Source: Channallabes apus (lineage: Eukaryota > Chordata > Actinopteri > Siluriformes > Clariidae). Taken from it: a stretch of 64,000 nt of DNA. Shown in pieces: positions 9,951-21,350 of the stretch (position 1 is its first letter; each line of letters starts with the position of its first letter). The stretch is taken from the NCBI GenBank assembly GCA_030522415.1, contig CM060121.1, positions 15,099,142 to 15,163,141 of the forward strand, given 5' to 3'. The position numbers and the translations under genes are program-made. The notes beneath the pieces are model-generated. The model was given only the letters and a program-made list of their open reading frames with translations, had not been told where the DNA came from and ran no database searches.

Positions 9951-12240
9951 ATGACCAGGTGAAGCTTTAAATTAATTTTATTCTTTCAGTCTGCCAGCTC
10001 AGTGCTACCACTTGGGAATTAAACCTATGTACCTTTTTGAGAATCACAGCTATTTAGCAAAGAGGAATATTTCACACACTGAGCTAACTGTGTAGTATCA
10101 GGTTAACTCTTTAATCATGCTGTACAGCATTTATCAACTTTTTCTTTTAAAAAAAATGCCATCCAACAGCTAAATTTAAGCTACATGTCATTTAGTTTTG
10201 GGTGCCTTCTTGTTTTTGACAGCATTGGCAAATCTGGTATTTCTGGTACAAAATGTGTTCACAAGAGGCATTCAAGACGTGAAAGTACCAGATGTCACAA
10301 TAGAACACGTTCACCCTATCACACACGAATTGCACGTCTGAATCCCGACAATGCCACAGCCATCTGTTGCTGGGAATCTTGGGAATACAATTGGAGGAAT
10401 GGCTTTACTCTATCTCCTCTATTTTCAGTCACATTAACACTGGCCAGTGTTGGGTGTCTATAAGCTCATATATGCAGGAGGGGGTGTATATCACTTTCCT
10501 TCAAGTGTGACATTTTTAGACTTCAAGCTCTGAGGATGGTAGCTGTTGTGTTAGAGGGAAGGAGAGGGCTGTTTGGTGGATAGGAATTGGCTGAGGCCAT
10601 ATAGGGAGAAAATTTGGCAAGGTGTAGGTGTCCACTCGTGATCTAATGGGATACAGGGGGTTAAGAACTTGTAAATGGCAACAGACGAATAACTGAATGC
10701 CTGTGCTGTATGCTAACTGCAGATGCAAGATAGAAGTATGCGGAAATATAGTTATACTGTATACTATGGTGTTTGTTATTGCCGCTGTAAAAACATGAAG
10801 TTTTGGGAGGACAGTTGTGTACATTTGAGTTTTGAATGATCCAAATAGCACATTTTTGAGCTACTAAGCAAATATTCTCCTGTAGTTAATGTTTCATGTT
10901 AATTTCAGATTGTTCTGAGGAAATTAAACATGTTTTTAAGAAAAGCAATTCTTCTAATAATTCTACCAACTGTTTACTTCCAGCTCCTCTACTCCCAGAA
11001 TGCATACATACAAAAGGACCTCTAGTCCTCGATCTCCGACTAACACCGGGGAGCTCTACACCCCAGCACATGAAGAAAATGTGCGCTTTATTCATGACAG
11101 TAAGTGTCTTTTGCCCTGTGTGCTCTTAATGATCTTTTCATCCTTCAGTATGTTTACACTGCTATCTATATCTTTAAACACTTGTAATTGGGAAAACCAT
11201 TGTATTTGTCTCAATAACTTCAGCAGTAGTAAGTTTGCAATACATTATTGAATTTATTTAACCTTAAATCAGTGATGCAGCATACAGATGCTGTCCAGAT
11301 GATTAGCCTTCATAGATGGTTATAATATTTATTCTCTTCTTCCAGCATGGCTGTGTGTCCTAAGAGATATTAAATCACCGCAGAACAGTGAACGAGGACC
11401 TCAAGAATATGTGGAGAAAAACCCAAACCCAAACTTGCTTTGTGAGTTTTCAAAAGCTGAATTTTAGAGCACAGTTTTCTTTTACCATGTGGTTATTATT
11501 GGAGGGTGTTAAAATGTGAGATTTAAATAAAATAATTTGAAGTGTGGCTGGCCATTTTAACCTCTTAAAAACCCAAATGTAAGAAATTACATTTTCTCCC
11601 AACTACACTGTCTATATATCCTTATGCGATCCTTATATAACGACTGTTAGATATAGTTGTTCTTGAAGATAAACAGATTTTTTTGTTTGTTTTGTTTAAG
11701 CTATCATAGTTATCAGATACTAATAAAGAGAAACCACAAGGAGTTTACCAAAGTAGAGTCCGCAACTCAGGAGGATAATTAAAATTTCTGCATTGGAATT
11801 TTATTGCCTCTGTAATCATACTAAAAGCTAGTGATGGGGTGTGATGTATTGTGATTCTTTTGTGTGGCATGTGAATGCTTCCTTTGTTATTAAAAATGCT
11901 TGTCAATGACCAAGACAATTACAAATAAACTTGTCATTCAAAGTGCAATCAAAGAAACAATGTAACATACTTGCATAGGCCCATTGATTTGTTCAACTAG
12001 GAAGTTTTTCTTTTCTTTTCACTTTTTCCGGCATACTGGAAGCTAGTCTTACAAACTGCATTGGTATGATGCAGCAGGGATTAAAAACGAGTGTTCAGAG
12101 AGCAGAGCCATGTATACTAAACACACCCACCACCATTTTAACATAGTGATGAAGCATGTGTTTAATCTGTTTCAGCCTTCACCCCAGTAGACCTGAGTGA
12201 ACTTAGGAGGCCAAGCACACAGGACTGCAAGAAGTCTTAG
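9951..12240 (+). CDS. mcrip1: MAPK-regulated corepressor-interacting protein 1 (MCRIP1/FAM195B)
   Basis: Four coding exons, 9951-9958, 10984-11099, 11346-11441 and 12176-12240, join in frame into 94 residues, close to the 97 of the mammalian protein. The first coding exon has only eight bases. Recognisable blocks are KRTSSPRSP (residues 13-21), YTPAHEENVRF (28-38), EYVEKNPNPNL (62-72) and PVDLS (77-81), ending STQDCKKS. PxDLS is the CtBP-binding motif. The SP and TP sites match the family's ERK phospho-sites. In mammals MCRIP1 sequesters CtBP until ERK phosphorylation releases it; family members also associate with RNA granules. The start was chosen because MTSS plus the spliced serine matches the family N-terminus. 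A downstream Met (residue 9) would drop this. All junctions are GT-AG. Confidence 0.93.
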
Positions 12241-12817
12241 AAGTGAATTTCCGCTCTTCTTGGTTCAGCAGCTTTTTTTCCCCCCACTCATTTTCTCTGG
12301 GACCTTTTTTTTCTTCTTCTTTTTTTTAAATGCCAGCAGCCTTTCGTCAGCCACATTAGTCCAGAAAGCCTCTTCCTTCTCTGCCTCATTGAACTCTGGT
12401 CTGGACAAACTGGCTGATGTATGTTCATGACCCGTCGTATCCCTGATTTTCATGTGTAATCTGTACACCTCTTATTAACAGATTTCAAATTTCAGGGAAT
12501 TTGTTGTCACTTTGTTTTTCATTTTGTATCCTGGATTCTTTTTTTGTATTCATTGTTTATTATAAAGATTATACCTGACAGAAGGAGAAGTCGGCATGCA
12601 GTGACTGAGGGAAGGGCTCACGCTGTGAAAAACATGACAGACTGTGTCCTTAAACATAGGCTCAACTTTCAAAACATGGCACTTTCAAGGAAAGTGCCGA
12701 AAGGCTTTTTTTTTTTTTTTAAGTTAGTTAGTTTGATAGATAAAATATTGGAATAGTAAAAGTAGGCCAAATATTTTTAACTGAGATACCACATTCTTCT
12801 TTTTTTAAGAAAATAAA
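12241..12817 (+). other. mcrip1: mcrip1 3' UTR with candidate poly(A) signal
   Basis: Non-coding sequence follows the stop codon at 12238-12240. The first good AATAAA is at 12812-12817, and another AATAAA-containing stretch lies near 12870, so the transcript probably ends in this neighbourhood. The open frames here are unlike any known protein. Confidence 0.5.
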
Positions 12818-13109
12818 TATTTTCAAATGAGTGTAATTACATTTTCTGTGTCTTTTAAGCCTTGAAATTAAAATAAAATTGTGTTTTATGGTATCTCAAC
12901 CTACAGTCCACAATCGTGTTCTCATTTCATCCCCCTGCATGTTTACCCTCATTAACTGGTAAAGAGTTACTATAAGACATGATTATAAACAATTTCAGCC
13001 TGACAAAAACTACTGGTGTTCATACATGATGGTTCAGGACAGCATAAGGCCAACCATCCTGAGGTTCTGTTCACTGTCTGTGTTGGGTTGCTTGATACGG
13101 TCCTTGCTC

Positions 13110-13650
13110 CTTCATGAGTATGAGTGGATGGTGCCCTGTGATGTCTTGGCATCCAGAGTGAACAGACTCGTCTTGCATCCAGTGTTCCTTGGATTGGCTC
13201 TGGCTGACCACACTGGAGGTTACTGAATATTAAATTTATATTTTGCAAACACATATCAAGTGAACATGAAGATGCTTGAATGGCTGGCAAAAAAAAACTT
13301 GCTGCTGTTTATTTTGCCAGGGTAGAAAATATGAAATGCCACAAGGAGTTACTCTGGAATTCAATTACTTAAGTTATCAAAACTAACATTGCTAAAATGT
13401 AAATGGTGAAAGTGTCATTTAAGCTGCTTTAATTGTGAGCTGCACTCTCAGCACAATTTGTTTATAAATCATAATCAAAATATTTCAGCCTATTCAGGCA
13501 TTTATTAATTTTCTTTACTGCTGTACAGGGTCACGGGAGGCCTGGAGCCTGTCCCGGGGACGAGGTGGACACACACACACATACACTGACCAATTTGGGA
13601 ATGCCACTTAGCCTAATGCACATGTCTTTAAACCAAGATAGGAATTGAAC
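13110..13650 (+). repeat. Two decayed pieces of a SINE-like fish repeat
   Basis: Around 13130-13215 the order GGTGCCCTGTGATG, TTGGCATCCAGAGTGAA and AGTGTTCCTTGGATTGGCTC appears. Around 13520-13650 there are GCTGTACAGGGTCACGGGAG, GCCTGGAGCCTGTCCC, a CA run, and CAATTTGGGAATGCCACTTA. Both are variants of the repeat that is better preserved at 20577-20897. Neither codes for protein. Confidence 0.55.
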
Positions 13651-14130
13651 CCTCATCCCTGAAAGTATGGACAGCTACTTTTAGGTCTATTATGTCTAGA
13701 ATATTGTTGGTTCTTTACTAATGTATGGTGTGGCAAATTTCTCATAACCCTCCTTATTGTCAGCGTTTCCACTGACAAGAGCGGTGTCGTACTGATGGTC
13801 ATGAGCTACCTTCTGTTTTAAAACGTGGAGAACGAGAAAATAGTGCAGACCATCAATTAATCAAATACAGTTGCACAGACAAACTGATTAAAATGTATGA
13901 ATGAATTTGCATCTCTACTGGCACAACAATCTTAAATACAGTAGGAAGCATGCAGTGCCTGCCAAAGTTTCTTAATCTTTTCGCAAGTACTTTTCTAGAG
14001 CCTTTAAGTAGTCAGCAATTTAAATAGTTTTAAAGACTAATTTTGATTGGTCAGTACATATTTATCCACGTGGTATTTCTTGATTTAGTATAACTGAATT
14101 TAAAAGATAAATATACAGGAAAATTGTCAT

Positions 14131-14146
14131 CCTCCTGTTAGTCTCT
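14131..14146. repeat. Target-site duplication, left copy (LINE)
   Basis: CCTCCTGTTAGTCTCT is identical over all 16 bases to 19757-19772, on the other side of the LINE. Confidence 0.9.
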
Positions 14147-14436
14147 TTCAACAATATTTTTATTGATTTTAACAGGGATAAAACAGGGTAAACATGTAAT
14201 ATTTTAATGCAGGTTTTATAATCCCCTTATAAACCCTATAGCACCCACCCCGTCCCTCCCCGATTCCAAGCCAGTTTTACAAGGATATGAAAGGCTGGCC
14301 AGGCATTGAGAGAAACCAATAAAGAATATGGAGCTGGAAGTTTTTTGGTTCTACGTGCAAAAAATAAATAAATAAAGAGGAATAAAAAGGGGAAAGAAAG
14401 CAAACAAACAAGTAATTAAATAAGACAGGAATCAAA

Positions 14437-17400
14437 CTATAAATGTATATGAAAAAAGTGAAGGAAGGGCCCCCACACCTGTTGAAATTTAAAGTCTGAG
14501 TAATGAATTGAGTAGTGAATCTTCTCCAGGGACAGACAGGACATGATATCTCTGAGCCACTGGGCGTGAGTGGGTGACGTGGCATCTCTTTTTGGCTGGA
14601 CTTAGACTCTTACCCTCTTCTCCAGTGACACCAAAAAGAGCAATCAGAGGGTCTGGTTCAAGATTGCAATTCAATATGAAGGACAGGGTCTTAAAAACAT
14701 CCCTCCAGAATTTTTCCAAATTCGGGCATGTCCAGTACATATGGATAAGAGACGCCTCTCCACTTTTACATTTATTACAGCAAGGATCAATGTCTGGGTA
14801 GAAACGGGAGAGTTTAAGTTTGGAGAGATGAGCCCTGTGTACAACCTTAAACTGTAATAAAGAGTGGCGGGCACATAAGGAGGTTGAGTTGATAAGTTTA
14901 AGAATTGAATTCCAAGTATCATCTGATAGTGACAAATTTAAATCGTTCTCCCAAGCAGTTTTAATTTTACACAGAGGGGTGTGACTCGAAGCCATCAATC
15001 CACCATAAATAGTGGATATTAGGCCTTTACGCAGCGGGGACAAACAGAGGAGATTATCTAGAATGTTTGCTGCAGGAGCCTCAGGGAAATTTGGTATTAA
15101 AGAGCGAATGAAGTGTCTTACTTGCAGATATCTGAAAAAATGAGAATTGGGTAAGTTAAACCTTTCGGAAAGCTGTTCAAATGATGCAAACTTATGGTCA
15201 ACGAACAGGTCTTTGCAAAGCTTGATGCCCTTATCGTACCATTCCTGAAACACTGAGTCATGTAAAGAAGGCTGGAAGAGATGGTTAGAGACGATAGGAC
15301 TGGACAGAGAAAAGCCCAGAAGACCGCTGTGCTTTCTGAACTGAGCCCATACTCTCAAGGTATGCACCACTACTGAGTTATTGATTAATTTAATTGAGGG
15401 GATGGGGAGAGCAGATCCAAGGAGTGCAGAGACAGAGAGATTTTTGATAGACTTTATCTCCATTTCCACCCAGGCAGGCCGATTAGGTTGGTTATGAAAA
15501 TATGACCAAAAAATGACAGAACGAATGTTTGCTGCCCAGTAGTAGAAACGAAAATTAGGTAGAGCCATGCCACCCTCTCTTTTAGATTTTTGAAGTAGGG
15601 ACTTATTCAATCGTGGATGTTTACCTTTCCAAAGGTAAGAAGATATAATTGAGTCTAAAGCGCCAAAGTAAGACTTGGGAATAAAAACAGGTACAGACTG
15701 AAAGAGATATAAAAATTTAGGAAGAATACTCATTTTAATGGCATTAATGCGGCCCACCAGGGACATGGACAGTGGTGACCATCGTCCCAAGTCCTTTCTT
15801 GTTTGGTTCAACAACCTAATAAAATTTTCTTTAAAGAGGTGTTTGTTTCCTTGTGATTGTAATACCAAGATAGGTAAACTGATTTTTCACTATGTTGAAT
15901 GGAAAATTGTGCATAACAGTTGTTACTGCTGTATTATCTAGCAGAAAAAGTTCACTTTTGTGCAAATTTAATTTATATCCTGAAAAATAGCTAAATTCCC
16001 CGAGCAATGACAGCACAGGTGGCAGAGAGGAGACTGGATTCGATAAAAAAAGTAGAAGATCATCTGCATAAAGGGAAACTTTATGTTCTTCTCCCTGCCT
16101 CCAAATCCCAGATATATCTCTACAGCTTCGGAATGCAATTGCTAGTGGCTCAATGGCGAGGTTAAAGAGCAATGGGCTAAGGGGACACCCCTGACGAGTT
16201 CCCCGCTGAAGACTGAATGGTTGAGACTGTTGAGCATTTGTCAGAACTGAGGCAGTAGGGCTTGAATATAATAATTTAACCCAAGTGATAAAACTTGGAC
16301 CAAAATTTAATTTTTCTAAAGCCCTGAATAAATACTCCCATTCCACACGATCAAAAGCCTTTTCAGCATCCAAAGAAAGGACACACTCAGGGGTCTCCTC
16401 TGATGGTGTGTACAAGATATCCATAAGGCGTCGAATGTTAAAGTAAGAATAACGATTTTTAACAAAACCGGTCTGGTCCTCAGATATAATAGAGGGTAGA
16501 ACATTCTCTAATCTACGAGCTAAGACTTTAGCAAGGATTTTAACATCCACATTAAGAAGAGAGATTGGTCTATATGAGGAGCACTCTGTTGGGTCCTTAT
16601 CCTTCTTTGCCATGAGGGTGATGCGAGTCTCATTAAATGACGCAGGCTTCTTACCTTGCTTGAAAGATTCAGATAGAACCAAAGCTAGTTGTGGTGCAAG
16701 GTATGAGGAGAATGATTTAAAAAACTCTGCAGGGAACCCGTCAGGACCCGGGGACTTACCAGATTGCAATGAGGAGATAGCTGAACTGATTTCCTCTTGT
16801 GATATAGGCTCTTCTAATCTTAATCTAGAATCAGGGGACAGTGTTGGGATATTTAGTTGAGTCAAGAAATTTTCAACTGAACTATGGTCCTTTGGGAACT
16901 CAGAAGTATATAATCGAGAATAAAAATTCCTGAATGCATCATTAATTTTAGAATGGTCCGTAGTGATGGTACCATCCTCCATCCGAATTTTCGTAATTTG
17001 TTGCTGTGCTCTAAATCCTTTTAACTGATTAGCTAAAAGTTTCCCAGATTTGTCACCATGAATGTAAAATTGGCTCCTACTCTTTAATAATTGCCGTTCA
17101 ATTACATGCGTTGAAATAAGTTCAAACTTAGTTTGCACTTCTACGCGTTTTTTATAGAGATCGGGGTTTTTAAATAGAGCATACTGCTGGTCAATTTCTT
17201 TAATTTGGTTGGTCAAATCTTTTCGTTCTTTATATGCCTTCCTTTTCATATTTGCAGTGTATGAAATTATCTGTCCCCTGAGGTAGGCTTTCAGAGCATC
17301 CCAAATAACTAAACGTGACACGTCAGGTGTTTCATTTGTGGTGAAGAAAAAAACTATCTGGTCTTTCATAAATTTTACAAAATCGTCCTCCATCAGTAAC

Positions 17401-18161
17401 GATGAATTAAAGCGCCAATGTTTAGTAACTTGAGGGAGATCGGGGAGTTTTATAGACATAACAACTGGAGCATGATCTGATATCACAATGCTCTGATAAG
17501 CACAAGAAGTAACCATTGGGATCAGTTGATTATCTATAAAGAAATAATCAATTCTGGAGAAAGTATGGTGAACATGTGAGAAAAAGGAGTATTCTCTCTT
17601 TTTTGGATTAAGGAAGCGCCATATGTCAGAGATACCAAAGCTGCAGAGATAGGACTGAAGTAGTGTGGCGGATTTACTCAGAGGTATAGGATTGGGAGAT
17701 GACCTGTCAAGTGATGGATCTAAACAGCAGTTAAAGTCTCCCCCTAATATGAGAGAGTATGAGCTCAGATCAGGTAGAAGAGAGAAAAAATGTTCAAAGA
17801 AGGAGACATCGTCATAATTAGGGGCATATAAATTAGCCAACACTACATTAGTATTAAATAACTTCCCTGAAACAATGATATAACGACCTTGTATATCCGT
17901 AATAACATTATGATGCTCAAAAGAGATGTTTGGATTAATGAGAATCGAGACACCCCTAGCTTTGGCCTGAAAGGTCGAGTGGTAGTGCTGCCCACCCCAA
18001 CGTGACATAAGGCGAGAATTATCAGAACTGTGAATGTGAGTTTCTTGTAAAAATGCGATTGCAGTGTTAAGTTGTTTAAGGTGTGAGAGCACCTTCCTTC
18101 TCTTGGCCGGATGGTTTAAAACCTTAACATTCCAGCTCACAAAGTTTAAAGAACTATTCAT
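14437..18161 (-). pseudogene. LINE ORF2: AP endonuclease plus reverse transcriptase, two breaks
   Basis: From the Met codon at 18161 (MNSSLNFVSWNV) the protein has the exonuclease-endonuclease-phosphatase fold: FLQETH near residue 38, ILGGDFNC in the middle, and SDHAPV before the RT. The RT follows, with the block PGPDGFPAEFF, then RPISLLNVD, LSLDAEKAFDRVEW, RQGCPLSPLLF, and the catalytic YADD whose codons lie at 16059-16070. A frameshift at about 15835-15865 moves the C-terminal half into another frame. A second break near 14590-14600, probably with a missing block, moves the last 50 or so codons (ending at the stop 14437-14439) into a third. The C-terminal zinc-knuckle-like segment CCNKCKSGEASLIHMYWTC is present. 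Confidence 0.88.
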
Positions 18162-18797
18162 TCTCCCTGAGAGAAAATGCAGGTAGATAAACATGAATAA
18201 CACTGAGATGCCTAACACCAGCCTTAAAGTAGAAGTGTAAAACACAGAACAACGTGTTAAAAATACACAGTATACAAAGAACTAACACAATACTGGCTTT
18301 GGAGATCCCCCACCCCTGCTCCACACACCCCTCCCCCACACACTCCTGCCCCACACACCCCACTACACCCCAACAAACAAAGATAGCTGCTAACAAACAC
18401 AGCAGCAAGCTCTTCCATTCCTCCATCTTCCACCCAACAAATCCTCCTGCCGCTAACCACCCCATCTTCTGCTCCGACACAACTTACAGAAACTAATAAT
18501 TAAATATATAAATAAAACATTTCCACACTCCAATACTGAAATCTCTCAATGAGAGAAACACACCACCACCCCTCCCCCCACGTCACATTGTAACTCTAAA
18601 TATACAAACATGTAAATCACACGTGATTAAAAATAGAAAAAATAGTAATAGAAAAATAATAATAATAACCCCTTCACAGGTTTAACACAATACTCTTACC
18701 GGGAAAGACGTAAACATGGCCAGATTTTAGGTTAAAAATGGTACTTTCCTGAGAACTGTAGTATCGCGTATTAAAATAATAATAATAATACAGTGCA

Positions 18798-19595
18798 CTA
18801 CGCAGTTTTCGGCAGACTGTCTATGTGTTTCTGCGCCTCTTCTACCGAGCGGAGCCACTTCTTCTGTCCGGTAGGGAGAGTGATCCGGAGCCGCGCTGGA
18901 TACAGCAGAGAAGGCCGGACACCACGGCTGTATAACTCGCTCATCACTCCTCTATACTCGGCTCGCTGGTTTAAAACTTCGGGAGCGTAGTCTTCCACTA
19001 TGCGGAGCTGCTGACCGCGGTATTCCAGCTTCCCTCTCCGCCGAGCCTCCCGAATCAGAAGGTCTTTCACCTGGTACCGGTGCACGCGGAGAATGACGGG
19101 CCGAGGTCTCTGTCCTGAAGTGGGTTTGGATGCAGGTATTCGGTGGGCTCGGTCAATCTCCGGCGGGGATGGCAGCGTTTCAGTCCCAAACACCTCGCAC
19201 AGAAACTTGGAGAAGAACTCGGTAGGGAGTCCACCTTCAGTACCTTCCGGGAGACCCAGAACACGCAGGTTTTGTCTCCTGCTCCGGCCTTCTAAGTCTA
19301 CAACTTTGGCCGTTAACTTTGAGTTGTTTTCCCGAAGTCCGGAGCAGATATTCTCCAGCTCCGTCACACGCTGACTCAGGTCGTCTGTAGCGAGTTCTAA
19401 TGACGGTAAGCGCTGTCCATGGTCCTCTACTTGGGCCTGAATCTGGTCCAGCTTAATTTCTAGTAAACTAAACGAGGATTTAAACTCCGCCGCTAACGCA
19501 TCACGGTGTTGCTCTAACAGAGCAGAGATAGCCTCGACTGTTAGAGGGGTCGCAGTGTCGTCCTTTTTCACGGCTTTAACACTCCTGGTAGCCAT
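18798..19595 (-). CDS. LINE ORF1: L1-type coiled-coil RNA-binding protein
   Basis: An intact 265-residue ORF starts at MATRSVKAVKK. A long coiled coil (about residues 35-115, heptad-like, with LELATDDLSQRVTELEN) leads into GRSRRQNLRVLGLPEG, the start of the L1 ORF1p RRM-like domain (Transposase_22 type). PPEIDRAHRI and RPRPVILRVHRYQVKDLLI follow, then a C-terminal domain ending SLPKTA. ORF1p trimers coat LINE RNA and act as nucleic acid chaperones. An upstream in-frame Met would add 17 residues; the downstream start was preferred because it matches the charged N-terminus of fish homologues. The other ORF of this element is broken, so expression has no transposition consequence by itself. Confidence 0.85.
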   Translation of the reverse strand: MATRSVKAVKKDDTATPLTVEAISALLEQHRDALAAEFKSSFSLLEIKLDQIQAQVEDHGQRLPSLELATDDLSQRVTELENICSGLRENNSKLTAKVVDLEGRSRRQNLRVLGLPEGTEGGLPTEFFSKFLCEVFGTETLPSPPEIDRAHRIPASKPTSGQRPRPVILRVHRYQVKDLLIREARRRGKLEYRGQQLRIVEDYAPEVLNQRAEYRGVMSELYSRGVRPSLLYPARLRITLPTGQKKWLRSVEEAQKHIDSLPKTA

Positions 19596-19756
19596 CGCAG
19601 ATGAAAAAATATATAACCGTGGGGTAGAGTACAAAGTTATTTTCAACTAAGATTTTAATTTAACATTTAAAGACGAATAAGGGAGTGAAGAAATTCGAAA
19701 CTGTCGGAGCACCTAACCAACACGTCCTACTCCATGTGGCTGCTAACCGGAAGCCC

Positions 19757-19772
19757 CCTCCTGTTAGTCTCT
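19757..19772. repeat. Target-site duplication, right copy (LINE)
   Basis: Identical in 16 of 16 bases to 14131-14146. Joining flanks across one copy restores a simple empty site. Confidence 0.9.
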
Positions 19773-20104
19773 ACCAGCACAAGTGATATTAAATTCACTT
19801 CACAACCCCACAATGATTACTAGCTTCTATCATTCTTTAAGTTCCAATTAAATAATAAATAAAATTAGAGAACAAACGTGTTATTTAGCAGAATGTGTTG
19901 CACATGTATCCCAGCAGCCCATCTCTGCCTTTGTTTTCAGGCAGAAATTTACATACAGGGCTGTTTCGAACACTTCGCTTGTGTCTTCTGCTAACAAAAC
20001 TTATAAATGAACCAAAGATAAAAACGAGCTAAAAAGAATTGCTGTTTTTCTTTCTGCAGATTAAACTACAATGTGTGCACATACGAAGTGCCCCAGTCAC
20101 ATAC

Positions 20105-20530
20105 ACTCATTGGCTACTTCACTAGGTACAGCTGTTTGAATGCCTGGTAATTTAAATATCTAATCGACCAATAACAAGGCAGCAATTCAATGTACGACCT
20201 ACTGAAGTTCAAACCGAGCATCAGAATGGGAAAGAAAAGTAACTTAAGTGTCTTTAAACATGGCATGGTTGTTTGTGCCAGACAGGCTGGTCTGAATATT
20301 TCTGAACCTGCATCTCTAGGGTTTACAGGGTCAAAGGTCAAATTGATAGAAAGGTAATAACTTAAATAACGTCTCCAAGGTATGCTGAAAAGCATTTCTG
20401 AATGCATGTCAAGCCATGAAGCAGTTGGGTTACAGCAGCAGAATACCATATCTAAATCCCACAGCCTACCTGAATATTGTTGCTGACTATGTCCATCCTT
20501 TCATGACCAGAGTGTCATAGCCGTGTCATG
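20105..20530 (+). mobile_element. Tc1-like transposon relic (GGCTACTTCACTAGGTAC end type)
   Basis: It starts with a left-end-like stretch (CATTGGCTACTTCACTAGG, then TACAGCTGTTTGAA). GTTCAAACCGAGCATCAGAA, TGGCATGGTTGTTTGTGCCA, TCTAGGGTTTACAGGGTC and, after a large internal deletion, TATTGTTGCTGACTATGTCC follow. Order and wording match the longer copy at 60174-61495. No ORF survives. Confidence 0.7.
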
Positions 20531-20576
20531 ACAACATGACAATGAGTTCAGTGTCTATACCTCTGAACTCATTTAT

Positions 20577-20897
20577 CCTGTATTCAGGGTGGCAGGAGGG
20601 CTGGAGCCTATCCCAGGAGACTTAGGGCACAAGGTGGGGTACACCCTGGACAGGGTGCCAATCCATCACAGGGCACACACACTCACACACTCATTCACAC
20701 ACTATGGGCAATTTGGGAACGCCAATTAGCCTAATTTGCATGTCTTCGGTTTTGCGGGAGGAAACCCACCAAGCACGGGAAGGACATGCAAACTTCATGC
20801 ACACAGAGACGGGAATCGAACCTGGCCGAGAATCAAACCCGGACCATGGATGTGCAAAGCGACAGTGCTAACCACTACACCACCGTGCAGCCTCCAT
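20577..20897 (-). repeat. tRNA-derived SINE-like fish repeat
   Basis: On the minus strand it begins with a tRNA-like head (GTGGTGTAGTGGTTAGCACT, then a B-box-like GGTTCGATTCCCG equivalent near 20810-20840). The body contains CAAATTAGGCTAATTGGCG and a GTGTGTG run, ending with GGATAGGCTCCAGCCCTCC. This is one of the commonest fish repeats. Relatives are at 13110-13650, 50820-50940 and, as a fragment, 63269-63316. Confidence 0.7.
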
Positions 20898-21350
20898 AGA
20901 GTTCAGTTTGAAGAAAATGAAAAAATCACAATCTTATGATCACTATTGTGAACTGGTAAACTTATTACTAATAAAATGCCCACTTTCATAAAGGGGTCAT
21001 GGTTTTTAACCACAAGCATGGAAATGGCATAATTTCGTGTTCAGGCTTCCAAGTTAAAGAATATTTGCAGGTGTCTTTTTGTATGGTTCATTTACATTTA
21101 ACCACAGCCATTACTGTATTTGTCGCTGGCTCTTTTGCATAATTCTGTGCCATAGTTACATTTATAGCCGAATGTTATACTAATATTTAGGGATGGAATC
21201 GACATGGAGCACCTGATACAATATTAGCATGATACTCAAGTGTCAACTTGATCTACATGGCGATTCTGTAAGAATCACGATTTTATAAATATTACAATTC
21301 AGTATATTTTTTAAATAGATTTTGTTACAATTCTTTTGCAAATAAAAACT

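Larger units (their letters stand above)
14147..19756 (-). mobile_element. Full-length L1/Tx1-like non-LTR retrotransposon
   Basis: The element is 5,610 bp on the minus strand and is bounded by a perfect 16-bp target duplication. In element order it has a short 5' leader, ORF1 (19595 to 18798), a linker of about 640 bp with a C-rich segment, ORF2 (18161 to 14437) with endonuclease and reverse transcriptase, and a 3' region of about 290 bp ending near AATAAAAATATTGTTGAAA without a long poly(A) tail. The complete 5' end and perfect duplication point to a recent insertion. ORF2 is nevertheless broken twice, so the copy is not autonomous. ORF1 of the coiled-coil type and the endonuclease and RT types place it in the L1 group; the Tx1-like subclass is my inference. 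Confidence 0.88.
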
